Shown: positions 47,370-58,423 of the stretch, piece by piece
How positions within the stretch are numbered: the first letter of the stretch is position 1
Layout: each line of letters begins with the position of its first letter
Source: Siphonodentalium dalli
Lineage: Eukaryota; Mollusca; Scaphopoda; Gadilida; Siphonodentaliidae
Direction: 5' to 3'
Assembly: GCA_032622095.1 (NCBI GenBank)
Contig: CP136063.1
Span: 145,097,950 to 145,161,949, forward strand
Length of the DNA: 64,000 nt
The notes under the pieces: generated by a model
Databases searched by the model: none
The model's input: the letters and a program-made list of their open reading frames with translations, nothing else
Told to the model about the DNA's origin: nothing
Position numbers and translations under genes: made by a program

Positions 47370-48395
47370 ACTATATCACAATCGATAATGCTAGCTGAGT
47401 GAATACCCGTCCACTCTGAAATAATGTTGTCCTTATATACTACCAAACACATGCAGTGTTCAAAATTTAAAACACTTGATTCGCGATTTGACATTTTTTC
47501 CCGTTTACGAGTTTCGGTGGAATTTGCCAAAAGCATCGACCCTCCCCGGGGCGTACGCCACCTCTCTGTTGGACAGGTTACTTTTATAGTAGAGCAGACA
47601 TACCTATAGTATATCGGTGAACATATTCATGCATTTGCCTTGCTCCTTGATAAGTCCGTTTGAATTTGCGTCATAAAGAGTGGGTTTGAATTTGAGTAAT
47701 ATATATCACCCGTTAACAACGTTACACGCTACCAGGGTTAAACCGTCCACTCTGAAACTTTGAAAAGCGTACTAATATTGAGTGTAGATACTACTAATCA
47801 CATCCACTCGTCGAAAAGTTTTTATCTCAATGTCTGATTTCGGATTAATTTTCCCAATTTGATTTTCGGTGGAATTTGCCAAATCTGAACCCACCCCGAC
47901 ACAAACACTCCGTTGAGCAGGTTGCGTTTATAGTAGAGAGGTTAAATTTTGGAGGCGTACCTACAGTAAACCGGCTTACATGCCACTGTATTAAACTCGC
48001 TCCTTCATTAGCCCGTTTGGATTTGGGGCTAAAAATAGGTTAGTGATAGACTACTTAAGTATACACATTTATGTCATATAGCGTTGTCACGAGTAAACCG
48101 TTCCATCTGGAAATTAGAAAATCGTACTGTAGATGCGCCTGAACACTAACCATCAGATGTACTCGTCAAAATTTTTTTATCTCGATGTTTGAATTCCCCT
48201 CCCCCTTTGCAATTTTCGTGGAATTTTCCTAAAGTCTCAACCCACCCCGACTCCCATTCTCCGTTGGACAGGTTACGTTTAAAGTATAGCGGTCAAACTT
48301 TTGGGACGTACAAACAGTATGTCAACGTACCTGCTACGGCATTATCTTGCCTTTTAATTAGCCGGTTTGGATTTGGCGGGAAAAATAGGTGCAAT
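47370..48395 (+). repeat. Diverged tandem triplication, about 330-bp units
   Basis: Three units (about 47370-47730, 47735-48040, 48085-48395) share, in order: ACCGTCCACTCTGAAA-like, a TACTCGTC-AAA-TTTTTATCT block, TTTCGGTGGAATTTGCCAAA, ACCCACCCCGAC, TCCGTTGGACAGGTTAC and AGCCCGTTTGGATTTGG. Divergence is high. No coding capacity is seen. Confidence 0.75.
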
Positions 48396-48539
48396 ATTTC
48401 CGTACCCCGTAATGCGGAAAGTCCATGGAAAAAAAAATTTTAGGCGATATATTCGGGTCCGGATCACTCGTCCAATTCGGAATATGCAATAACAAATTTA
48501 GAGCGCTGGACTTATAAAAAAACAAAACCTCGGTTTATA

Positions 48540-48850
48540 CATCCTGGTGTATGGTGTATGCCTATCTATGGGCGGTAACTCCACATGGAAAGCGCGGACA
48601 CCAGTTTTGATGCCCGTGGGCAGTAGTGCTTATCGAAGTGTCCATATGGTCCAAATTTGGATGCCCTGCTCCTCATAATTTCCGAGATAGTAAAATTAAT
48701 TTTTTTCTGAAAAAGGGAGATAACTCCGCGAGGAAAGCGCGGACAATATTCGTTATGCGACTAAGGCATACAACTCATTTGCCCCAACATACTTACCAAC
48801 TTTTAGTTTTCTACTGCTCATACTTTCCGAAATATAGTGATTATAAAAGT
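48540..48850 (+). repeat. Two-unit direct repeat, about 190 bp
   Basis: GGGCGGTAACTCCACATGG with GAAAGCGCGGACA (near 48568) and GGGAGATAACTCCGCGAGG with the same GAAAGCGCGGACA (near 48714). Each is followed by a CATACT/CTCCTCAT-TTTCCGA block. Such GGGAGATAACTCC repeats are, from memory, common in molluscs. Confidence 0.65.
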
Positions 48851-48860
48851 GTGGAGTATT

Positions 48861-48861
<1 letters not shown>

Positions 48862-48893
<32 letters not shown>
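48862..48893 (+). repeat. (AAT)n microsatellite
   Basis: About ten AAT/TAA triplets in a row. Confidence 0.9.
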
Positions 48894-49100
48894 GTGAAAA
48901 ATATTTTTTTTTTAAATTTCACTCCGTGGTGAAGCATTGGGCCGAACTCATGATATCTTCATTTTCTGTATCCCTTAGATGCCTACATTCCCTAGAGATT
49001 TCACGGCCCTCCTCCCATTAGTTTCTGAGTATTTTCAATTAAACAGAAAACGGCCCCAATAGAAAAACAATATACTTCCTTGGTTACACCATGGAACTAT

Positions 49101-50540
49101 AATTAGACTCGAGTTTAATTCATAATTCGTCTGTTGAAACAAACGTCGCATTTAATTCAAGACGAATCTAAATAATTTCTTAAAATGGCATAAAGCGTTC
49201 ATGAGGGTTTTGGTCAAAACGGCTAAAATATGAAGTTATATATAAATTCTAAAACGTAAAATTTAGTGAGAAAATATGGCTTTTGACTTCCAAGCGACGA
49301 AATTAATGTTAATATTCCGAGGAGTGGAAATTATTGGATTTATATCGCTATTTCGTAGGTATTTGACACCTATTTTAGGTTGGACATGATTCTTTAGGTG
49401 GTATTTTGCTCTGAACTTGTCTGAAAGAAATCAGGTCCAGTTTATTTGTATACGAAAACGTTGTACCTTTGTAAGAATTTAATAGCAAGTTGAGGTCAAC
49501 GCGGTATAACACGATATTGCGTCAGTATGCCTATCTAACACCACGTGGTAAAATAAACATGGCGGGCAGGGACGTATAGCTAGAGGATCTACGTTGGCTA
49601 ATAAATTTGCGTAATTCAATTTGCACCCCACTTGGCTGTTCCTTCACATGCCTGGATGATAGCCTATTCTGAATGGATCAGTAGACTTGTGATCATGCAT
49701 TGGGCGGACCATGGTTCTGCCAGTAGAAGAAAAATTAGAGATCTGAACCTGAAAATCCGATCATAGTTGGGCACGGTGGGAGAAAAGTCTGAACATGAAA
49801 ACCGCAAAAACCTATAGCATTAGACTGGCCTCATGCTTTCCAAGTGTTCGAAATTTCCAACCTGACACCCCACGAAGGTTGGAAAATTTCCAACTGATGA
49901 CCATTTAAGTTCATAATTTTGAACAAAAGCTAGGAAAAATAATTAGCAGTTTTTTGGCTGGCCACGGGGGTCATGAGGGACCAGGACAAGGCTTCCCGAC
50001 TGATGGCCATTTCAGTCAAAATGTTGGACAAAAAGTAGGAAAATATGCAAATGTTAGTCTAAAAGCAACAAATTCACCAATAATTCATTGTTGGAAAATC
50101 AAATTACAAGAACAATTTCAACCCATCGTTGATGTGAAATTTGCACACGTCCATGCATATAGTAGCGGGTATATCCAAACGGAATAAATATTTATTTAGT
50201 GCGTCTACTCGCATTTAATTTGAAACAAACGTCGCACTTTCGTCGACTCGAAATCAAATACCACCAAATTACGTCATGCTCGTTGGTTCATTAGCATATC
50301 ATTATGCAGCTCGTTTGCATTTCTCCGATATAAATTCGAGTCGACGGTGATGCGACGTTTGTTTCAAACACAGATCTCAGACGCATCAGCAATTAAATTC
50401 GTGTTGACCACACGCATTCTTCGTCGGTAGTGCGTCTACTCACATTTATTTGAAATAAACGTCGACTTTTGTCGACTCCAATTCAAATAATTGAATTCGA
50501 GTCGTCGGTAGTGCGACGTTTGTTCCAAGGGTTAGCCACT
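49101..50540 (+). mobile_element. TIR-family repeat R3, copy 2
   Basis: Second copy of the 1.4-kb repeat at 45.3-46.7 kb, with small indels. Its right end (50491-50524) reads TTGAATTCGAGTCGTCGGTA then GTGCGACGTTTGTT, the exact complement of the left end of copy 1 at 45271-45305. The two copies thus lie inside an outer inverted-repeat pair. Confidence 0.7.
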
Positions 50541-50606
50541 TAATTTAAAGCATTGTTGCACATTTGAAGCCTGAAATTACAATGTCATACAAGAACAATT
50601 AAAGGA

Positions 50607-51066
50607 ACTCAATCCGATCAGACGCTCCCAAATTACTATTTCTTTGGCTTCGGGGGTAAACAAATATTTGATTCGAGTCGAGGAACCCACACATCAAAGC
50701 TCAGAGTGATCAGATATCGATTTTTGAAGTTTGTTATTTCTCGATATGTATAATAATATGTGACCTAGAAACACGTGGTCAAACGGAGGGTCTCGGACTA
50801 AATTGCGATGAAAATGGATAACTCTAAAATCAAGTGGTAATACGGTCAAATTACGTGATACTTTAGTGATAATACGTCCATATTTTGTTGAACAAAATGT
50901 TGATAAATAACAAGTTTTGGGAAATTTGATACCATATATAGTTGACAATGGTTAGCATTATTTTGTTGCAGTAAATCGATTCTGATAATAAAGCTTATTT
51001 TGAAGAAATGTTGTTGTTGTTGTTGTTGTATCTTGGTGGTATGGGGGCCGTCTGATCGGATTGAGT
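50607..51066 (+). mobile_element. TIR element family R2, copy 2, intact ends
   Basis: 460 bp with perfect 18-bp terminal inverted repeats, ACTCAATCCGATCAGACG (50607-50624) and its complement (51049-51066). The interior matches 24350-24800. It contains a TTG microsatellite at about 51010-51029. Non-autonomous; superfamily undetermined. Confidence 0.8.
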
Positions 51067-52552
51067 ACCTTTAAGACTCTTTCCCAAATTGTATTTGTTT
51101 TAAACATATATAAACATGCGTCTGATACGATAAACAAGTACACGAGCTGCGGAAATTCAGCATGCACATTCAGAAATCAGTTTATCGCCGACAGACAACG
51201 ATTTACTGCCCCGAACACACAGCGCGATTTAGTTGCACTAACAAAATGTTGAAAGATCTAACACACTTGAACTTTTCTTTACAAGAAATTTTATTCGATG
51301 AAAATTATTGCAAATCATAGTTGTGCCAGCCAATGTATACGCGGGCCTGTTTTAGTATGGTGGGGCTGGTGACATGTTTTTGTAGTTGCAATATATCACA
51401 ATTGTAGTTGAACGGTCTTGAACACCGAGACAGTCTATTGGTATGATTTACTATGACAATTAATCTATAGCCAGTTGTTACCAGACTTGTTTGGGGTGGT
51501 GATTGTTGGTAATTTATAGCCATTTCATGACAAATCCCTTTACATTTGTTTTATTTATATTTAACGTATGACTGGATCAACCCTATATATTACGGACATG
51601 GATCGTTTAAATATCCACGTGATATCCAGTGATAAGGGATCAGATATGTCGTTATATACACCACGTATCGATCTACCTGCTACGTGAATTTTTCAGTTGT
51701 TTAAATTTCTTTCGGACATATAAGTGAAACAAACGTTCTTTGTTTTTACCATATCAGGAATCGACTAACAATGAATGCAAGTCTCTATATGTGGTATATG
51801 AAGTCTCTATGTTGTATATGAAGTCTCTGTGTGGTATATGAACTCTCTATGTGGTATATGAAGTCTTTGCAAGAGTATCTAACATATTTATCGACATATT
51901 CTAACGTATGTCAGACGTCAAACAGCCACGTGGTGGTTTCAGATGAAGTCTTCATGCTCGCTTTTGTCACAACCCGAGTTGGTTCTGGTGACCACAATTA
52001 GGCCTATAGATTCGTTATCTACTTTTATACGGAGTTTATAAGCCACGTAAAGTTAAGACTTATTCAACTCAGAGAATTCATCAGAAGTTGGGTCCGGACT
52101 TTTCTCTAGCATGAAATACAAAAACACTAATATGCTAACAGCCGTTGTCTAACTTTTGTACTAAAAATTAAAAACAGCTGAGAATGTTTTATCATTTGAG
52201 TTCTTGTTGATATATATATTTATGATGTAGATCGGTATTTCGTAGATTTATCTTATCCATCCTTGAAGGTTGGAATGAGCCATGTCCGTTGAAGCAACGA
52301 ATTACAGAAGAACCGAACTTAGGACTTAATATATCGATCTATTCTCATAACTATTGCTATAACTTCATTATTTCAGTTGTCTTGGTATCAAATTAAAACA
52401 CTTATAATGGCACATATTTTCGACCAGAAGGGTGTTAGTTCAAATCTGAACAACATAGAAGTCATAATTTAAAAAAAACGGGGGGTCAACAGAAATTAGA
52501 TTTTTCATGCCACCGGATCACAATCTCCTGGTCTTGTGTACGGACATTCTCG
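51067..52552. other. Intronic, no gene; 21-bp tandem repeat
   Basis: 51778-51866 holds about four units of AAGTCTCTATGTGGTATATG. Otherwise no feature is recognised. This is the 5'-most part of the deacetylase intron. Confidence 0.5.
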
Positions 52553-52615
52553 TTATAGACCCCCCCCCCCCTTTTTTTTTAAATACGTGTTTGAGAATTT
52601 GACTACTAATCTTAC

Positions 52616-52960
52616 CTCGAATCCCATTCTGTGCAATTCCCGGACATCGTCATAGTCTGTGTAATCATGGGATATATACAGTGATGCCAGGATGGGGCAT
52701 CCATTTGGATTCCTTCGAGAAGAATCGAATAGTTGACGGTAGTACTCTGCAACTTGTTTCGTAACAGCGTCATCGAACGCGAAATAAACGATCTGCGGCA
52801 TATCGTCCCTGTGCATGGGTGCGTTGCTTGTTGGGCAAAAGCATTGGGGAAGCTTACAGTTCACTTCTTGCTTGCAGTGAGAGCTCATCGCGGATATGTT
52901 ATCCGCCATCAATAAGCATGCTGCAATGATCCATATTAAAATATCCACCGATTTCTCCAT
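52616..52960 (-). CDS. Chitin deacetylase-like protein, exon 1 (start)
   Basis: Encodes residues 1-115. The ATG at 52958-52960 is chosen because it has A at -3 and G at +4 and is followed at once by a signal peptide-like run (MEKSVDILIWIIAACLLMA). A longer frame to 53017 would need TTG. After the signal come four cysteines spaced C-x5-C-x4-C-x-C ending KLPQCFCPTS, the linker usual in front of chitin deacetylase domains. The domain starts PQIVYFAFDDAV with the metal/catalytic pair Asp63-Asp64, then RRNPNGC and a strand with LYISHDYT. The exon ends at GAG|GTAAGA. A poly-G/poly-A tract lies 40 bases into the intron. The protein should be secreted and act on chitin, removing acetyl groups. Domain 1 motifs are complete only when joined to exon 2. 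Confidence 0.9.
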
Positions 52961-53183
52961 TTGTTCAACCGACACACCGTGAAACAAATACAATTGTAAT
53001 TTGAAGAACAACAGCAACCAAACACCTTCGATGCTGTCTTGTGAGATATATTACTGGAGATGTTCTTCGAAATGAAATGCCAGAAGATCACTTACAACGT
53101 CTTGTGCTTTGAATTAACATATTTTGGGCCAGTCGGGTAGAATCACCGCGCCACGATTAGTCAGTCTGTGAAATGAATTCGCT
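52961..53183 (-). promoter_or_regulatory. Presumed 5' UTR and upstream region of the deacetylase gene
   Basis: The minus strand carries a good donor-like ACGTT|GTAAGT at 53095, so an additional noncoding upstream exon is possible. No TATA box at a usual distance is obvious. The transcription start is not determined. Confidence 0.3.
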
Positions 53184-53702
53184 CTACGTCGAGCAGAGCT
53201 TGGTCTGTCGTATATGGTGAGTGAACATCGACCACTGGCGGAACCAGACGGGATCCTCCTTTTGAAACGATTTGAGGCATTTCGTTTGTGGACAGAGAAA
53301 ACACGTCGCATTTCCTTCGCGCACACAAAGTCCGATGAAGTACAAATCGGTTTGTTTATCAATTTCATGTTTGCGGAAGAAAGCGTTAAGGCCATATGTG
53401 ATCGATGGCGGTATAGCTCCTGGCCACGACAGGTCGAGGATTGGGATGAAGTCTATACTATGCCGTTGATATACTAATGGGGCACCTGGCACAAGGCGAT
53501 ACATAATTATTTTTACTCTGTAGTTTAAGGCACACTGATCAATGGGTTTCAACCGACATTTAAGATGTAAAGGTTTCAATTTAAAATTTGGCGTAACTGT
53601 AACACCATTCTTGGGAAACGGAACAACCTGATGTAAAACACAACGCATCCACAATGTTAAAAACTTCAAACTAGACTTATCCAATGCGCCATATAACAGC
53701 AA
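53184..53702 (-). CDS. Unidentified open frame upstream of deacetylase exon 1
   Basis: A frame of 172 codons (first codon TTG; the first methionine codon is about 18 codons later) in a stretch less AT-biased than its surroundings. It includes PGAIPPSITYGLNAFFRKHE, ATCFLCPQTKC and a Trp-rich WFRQWSMF. I recognise no family. The opposite strand is also open (53214-53477), so one of the two is a shadow and possibly both are. It lies 220 bp upstream of exon 1 on the same strand and could be an exon, a repeat fragment or chance. Confidence 0.25.
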   Translation of the reverse strand: MLLYGALDKSSLKFLTLWMRCVLHQVVPFPKNGVTVTPNFKLKPLHLKCRLKPIDQCALNYRVKIIMYRLVPGAPLVYQRHSIDFIPILDLSWPGAIPPSITYGLNAFFRKHEIDKQTDLYFIGLCVREGNATCFLCPQTKCLKSFQKEDPVWFRQWSMFTHHIRQTKLCST

Positions 53703-54479
53703 TATACATTTAACTCAAAGAAAATAGCATATCAATTTGCCAATATGATCGCAGTCGTTAACCGATCGATATATACGACATATTTCTTTTTGTTGGGGTG
53801 ATATTTTGCTAATCAATATAAATTCTATTGATTATATTATTATTTTACTATTATATTGAATTCCTGTCACATATTTTTATATAACAATTATCCAGTTCTA
53901 TTACCTACATGTACATTCGTTGACCTTGTATGGGAGCAAATTCATATATGAGTACGTATATGTTTAGCATTCCAGAAATTTATTTAACAAATCAAGTTAA
54001 AATTGTGCGGGGGAAATTTCATATAAGAGTATATGTTTAGATTTCCAGAAATTTATTCAAGAAATCAAGTTAAAATGAACTCTAAATTCGTGTCCTGTAT
54101 TCCAAAGTAACACGAATTTGAAATCATAATTTCAGAATGAAATATGTCCGTAAATGTTTATACAGACGGCATTTAATTTTAGAATTGATGCACCAATTCA
54201 ACCGATGATCGCAAATACAACATTTCCGAATGTGACACCAAATATTTCAAGAAGAGTTATTGCTAACACCCACGAGATCAAATGTTTGGTACAGATCTTT
54301 ATTCTAGGATTTGTTGGCAACTCCCCACTCGAAGTATCAGCTATCGACTAAGAGATAAGCTTGGCAAACAAAAGGTCCACGATTCCCTAGTTGCTTCTGA
54401 ATGTAACACCTGTCATATAAATCCACGTAATACAGTGTATCGCAATTGGGGAGCAAGGACATTCCGACCGTATTCAGTG
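53703..54479. other. No gene; 70-bp direct duplication
   Basis: 53940-54007 and about 54018-54077 share ATATGTTTAG, TTCCAGAAATTTATT and AAATCAAGTTAAAAT. The frame at 54154-54351 has no recognisable features. Confidence 0.45.
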
Positions 54480-57224
54480 CAATCTACTCAGGGTACAAGT
54501 TAGGATGAATAAATCTACTCGGGGTATTAGTCGAGCTGAATCAATGTATTCTGGCTATCAGTCGAGCTGAATCATTCTACTCGAGGTATCAGTCGAGCTG
54601 AATCAATCTACTCGAGGTATCATTCGAGCTGAATCAATCTAATCGGGGTATCAGCCGAGCTGAATCATTCTACTCGAGGTATCAGTCGAGCGGAATCAAT
54701 CTAATCGGGCTATCAGTCGAGCGGAATCAATCTAATCGGGGTATCAGCCGAGCTGAATCATTCTACTCGAGGTATCAGTCGAGCTGAATCATTCTACTCG
54801 AGGTATCAGTCGAGCTGAATCAATCTACTCGAGGTATCATTCGAGCTGAATCAATCTAATCAGGGTATCAGTCGAGCTGAATCAATCTAATCAGGGTATC
54901 AGTCGAGACTTATCAATCTACTCTGGGTATCAGTCGAGCTGAGTCAATCTACTCGGGGTATCAGTCGAGCTGAATCAATCTACTCGGGGTATCAGTCGAG
55001 CTGCATCAATCTACTCTGGGTATCAGTCGAGCTGCATCAATCTACTCTGGGTATCAGTCGAGCTGCATCAATCTACTCTGGGTATCAGTCGATATGTACC
55101 AATCTACTCGGGGTATCAGTCGAGCTGAATCAATCTACTCGGGTATCAGTCGAGCTGCATCAATCTACTCTGGGTATCAGTCGAGCTGCATCAATCTACT
55201 CTGGGTATCAGTCGAGCTGCATCAATCTACTCTGGGTATCAGTCGATATGTACCAATCTACTCGGGGTATCAGTCGAGCTGAATCAATCTACTCGGTGTA
55301 TCAGTCGAGTAGAATCAATCTACTCGGGGTATCAGTCGAGCTGCATTAATCTACTCGGGGTATCAGTCGAGCTGCATTAATATATTCGGGGTATCGTTTG
55401 AGCTGAATCAATCTACTAGGGGTATCATTCGAGCTGAATCAATCTACTCGGGGTATCAGTCGAGCTGAATCAATCTACTCGGGGTATCAGTCGAGCTGAA
55501 TCAATCTACCGGGGTATCAGTCGATATGAACCAATCTACTCGGTGTATCAGTCGAGTTGAATCAATCTACTCTGGGTATCAGTCGAGCTGAATCAAACTG
55601 CTCTGGGTATCAGTCGAGCTGAATCAATATACTAGGGGTATCAGTCGAGTTGAATCAATCTACTCGGGGTATCAGTCGAGCTGAATCAATCTACTCGGGG
55701 TATCAGTCGAGCTGAATCAATCTACTCGGGGTATCAGTCGACCTGCATCAATCTACTCTGGGTATCAGTCGAGCTGCATCAATCTACTCTGGGTATCAGT
55801 CGAGCTGCATCAATCTACTCTGGGTATCAGTCGATATGGACCAATCTACTCGGGGTATCAGTCGAGCTGAATCAATCTACTCGGTGTATCAGTCGAGTTG
55901 AATCAATCTACTCGGGGTATCAGTCGAGCTGCATTAATCTACTCGGGGTATCAGTCGAGCTGCATTAATATATTCGGGGTATCGTTTGAGCTGAATCAAT
56001 CTACTAGGGGTATCATTCGAGCTGAATCAATCTACTCGGGGTATCAGTCGAGCTGAATCAATCTACTCGGGGTATCAGTCGAGCTGAATCAATCTACCGG
56101 GGTATCAGTCGATATGAACCAATCTACTCGGTGTATCAGTCGAGTTGAATCAATCTACTCTGGGTATCAGTCGAGCTGAATCAAACTGCTCTGGGTATCA
56201 GTCGAGCTGAATCAATATACTAGGGGTATCAGTCGAGTTGAATCAATCTACTCGGGGTATCAGTCGAGCTGAATCAATCTACTCGGGGTATCAGTCGAGC
56301 TGAATCAATCTACCGGGGTATCAGTCGATATGAACCAATCTACTCGGCGTATCAGTCGAGTTGAATCAATCTACTCTGGGTATCAGTCGAGCTGAATCAA
56401 ACTGCTCTGGGTATCAGTCGAGCTGATTCAATATACTAGGGGTATCAGTCGAGTTGAATCAATCTACTCGGTGTATCAGTCGAGTTGAATCAATCTACTC
56501 GGGGTATCAGTCGAGCTGCATTAATCTACTCGGGGTATCAGTCGAGCTGCATTAATATATTCGGGGTATCGTTTGAGCTGAATCAATCTACTAGGGGTAT
56601 CATTCGAGCTGAATCAATCTACTCGGGGTATCAGTCGAGCTGAATCAATCTACTCGGGGTATCAGTCGAGCTGAATCAATCTACCGGGGTATCAGTCGAT
56701 ATGAACCAATCTACTCGGTGTATCAGTCGAGTTGAATCAATCTACTCTGGGTATCAGTCGAGCTGAATCAAACTGCTCTGGGTATCAGTCGAGCTGAATC
56801 AATATACTAGGGGTATCAGTCGAGTTGAATCAATCTACTCGGGGTATCAGTCGAGCTGAATCAATCTACTCGGGGTATCAGTCGAGCTGAATCAATCTAC
56901 CGGGGTATCAGTCGATATGAACCAATCTACTCGGCGTATCAGTCGAGTTGAATCAATCTACTCTGGGTATCAGTCGAGCTGAATCAAACTGCTCTGGGTA
57001 TCAGTCGAGCTGATTCAATATACTAGGGGTATCATTCGAGTTGAATCAATCTACTCGGGGTATCAGTCGAGCTGAATCAATCTACTCGGTGTATCAGTCG
57101 AGTTGAATCAAACTACTCTGGGTATCAGTCGAGCTGAATCACACTACTCGGGCTATCAGTCGAGATGAATCAATTTAATCAGGGCACCAGTTGCACTGAA
57201 TCAATCTACACGGAGTATCAGTCG
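54480..57224 (+). repeat. 31-bp satellite, about 88 copies, with higher-order structure
   Basis: The unit consists of GGTATCAGTCGAGCTGAATC followed by AATCTACTCGG. Variants (CTGCATC, GATATGAACC, AAACTGCTCTG, ATATACTAGG, CTACCGG) recur in fixed order. A marker TATATTCGGGGTATCGTTTG lies at 55381, 55969 and 56556, giving a higher-order period of 587-588 bp, close to nineteen units. The period of 31 is not a multiple of three, so the array cannot keep one protein repeat. It begins and ends in unrelated sequence. Confidence 0.95.
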
Positions 57225-57509
57225 TGATAACTGGACGGGGCTAAACCACGATAGGCCTACGATTCATCCATATACATAGCAAGTACACGTGTTCTATCGA
57301 GAGATATTCATGATCTTCCAAAGTCATACATAGCTTGTGTATTTGACTATGACTATGACGTTTTATTAATAACTCAGTCATAGATTATACTCAATTATAG
57401 AACACAATTTAATGTTATAAAACAATGTGATATCGATGGCAGCATAACCAAGAGGATTGTCTAAATGCCGTCCCCCGTTGAAAAGTAACCTAACTATATA
57501 TAGTAACTA
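57225..57509. other. Nothing recognised
   Basis: Unique AT-rich sequence following the satellite. Confidence 0.4.
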
Positions 57510-58255
57510 GCAGGTTAGCCCGCCACTGGCGTGGTTCTTCTGAAACATGACATTTTTAAATTATTTTATTTTAATTAATTAATTATTTTAAATTTATTTT
57601 TAAATTATTTTAAATTTGTCAATGAGTTATGAGTTAATTCTGCCTTTTTAATTAATTAATTATTTTAATTTAATTTTTTTTCAATGAGTTAATTCTGCCT
57701 TTTTAATTTTTTAATTTAATTTTTTATGGTTCCCGTCCCTAAAAGAGGTATGATTTACCCGATGAAAATCTCCCCCATTCCTAGGAACGACAGACATAAG
57801 ATGTTGGCAGTCTGACTTCCAATAAATATCTCCGCATAATATAACGTAAACAAAAGCCGTAATGCATGCAATATGCGAAAGCGGAAGGGAATAAAGAGCG
57901 TTAACCGGTTAACGAACCCAAATATGGAAGATCTTTATCAACAACACTGCGGATAGGAACGCTCTTTAACTATCAACGCGATTAACCACCGCAGTGCCGT
58001 TTTTTGTGACTGAGAGTGAAGAACGGGTGGTCGGATCTTCTCAAAGACGCCGCGACGACCATTCCCGTGTGTTTTTACCCTTAGATAGGAAGTTTGAGCT
58101 CAATCTGTCTGCCGTTTTGGAGTGTATAGCGACTATTCCCGTGTGTTATTACCCTTAGATAGGAAGTTTTAGCTCAATCTGTCCAACCGTTTTGGAGTGT
58201 ATAGCGACTATATTTACATATATATATATACGTAGTTCTCAAAATATATAGGAGA
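57510..58255. repeat. Probable old element with 80-90-bp internal duplication
   Basis: Starts with TAGCAGGTTAGCCCGCCACT, then AT-rich tandem blocks (ATTATTTTAAATTTATTTTT-like). It ends with two copies of ATTCCCGTGTGTT plus TTACCCTTAGATAGGAAGTT plus CCGTTTTGGAGTGTATAGCG (58060-58127 and 58133-58208). Sequences of the CCGTTTTGGAG type commonly sit near the 3' end of invertebrate retroelements or SINEs; the class is not certain. Confidence 0.5.
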
Positions 58256-58265
58256 TAATTTAATT

Positions 58266-58268
<3 letters not shown>

Positions 58269-58354
<86 letters not shown>
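58269..58354 (+). repeat. (TC)n microsatellite, about 43 repeats
   Basis: 86 bp of uninterrupted TC. It produces Arg-Glu repeats in minus-strand frames, which are not meaningful. Confidence 0.98.
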
Positions 58355-58356
<2 letters not shown>

Positions 58357-58423
58357 AACGCGTAAGTTTTTCTTGTTTCGCTTTCGGAAACCATAAATGT
58401 AATATGGTACGTTGAATATTTAC

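Larger units (their letters stand above)
15767..52615 (-). other. 36.8-kb phase-0 intron of the deacetylase gene
   Basis: Donor GAG|GTAAGATTAG at 52615 and acceptor TTTTCATTTTAG at 15767 on the minus strand. Exon 1 ends HRMGFE and exon 2 begins IGVHSVTH; the families' usual sequence at this point is GHE-IAVHSVTH, so the join is seamless with no missing exon. The intron is packed with LINEs, TIR elements and satellites, listed separately. Confidence 0.85.

Noticed and set aside
46157-50187. Gene pair from the similar frames at 46157-46381 and 49954-50187
   Set aside because: Both sit at the same place in the two copies of repeat R3, are short and lack any domain; similarity is due to the repeat.
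55094-55282. Tyr/Ser-rich frame in the 31-bp array
   Set aside because: 31 is not a multiple of three, so the frame is chance within the satellite.
54480-57224. CRISPR-like array
   Set aside because: Repeats are contiguous with no unique spacers, in clearly eukaryotic DNA; it is a satellite.
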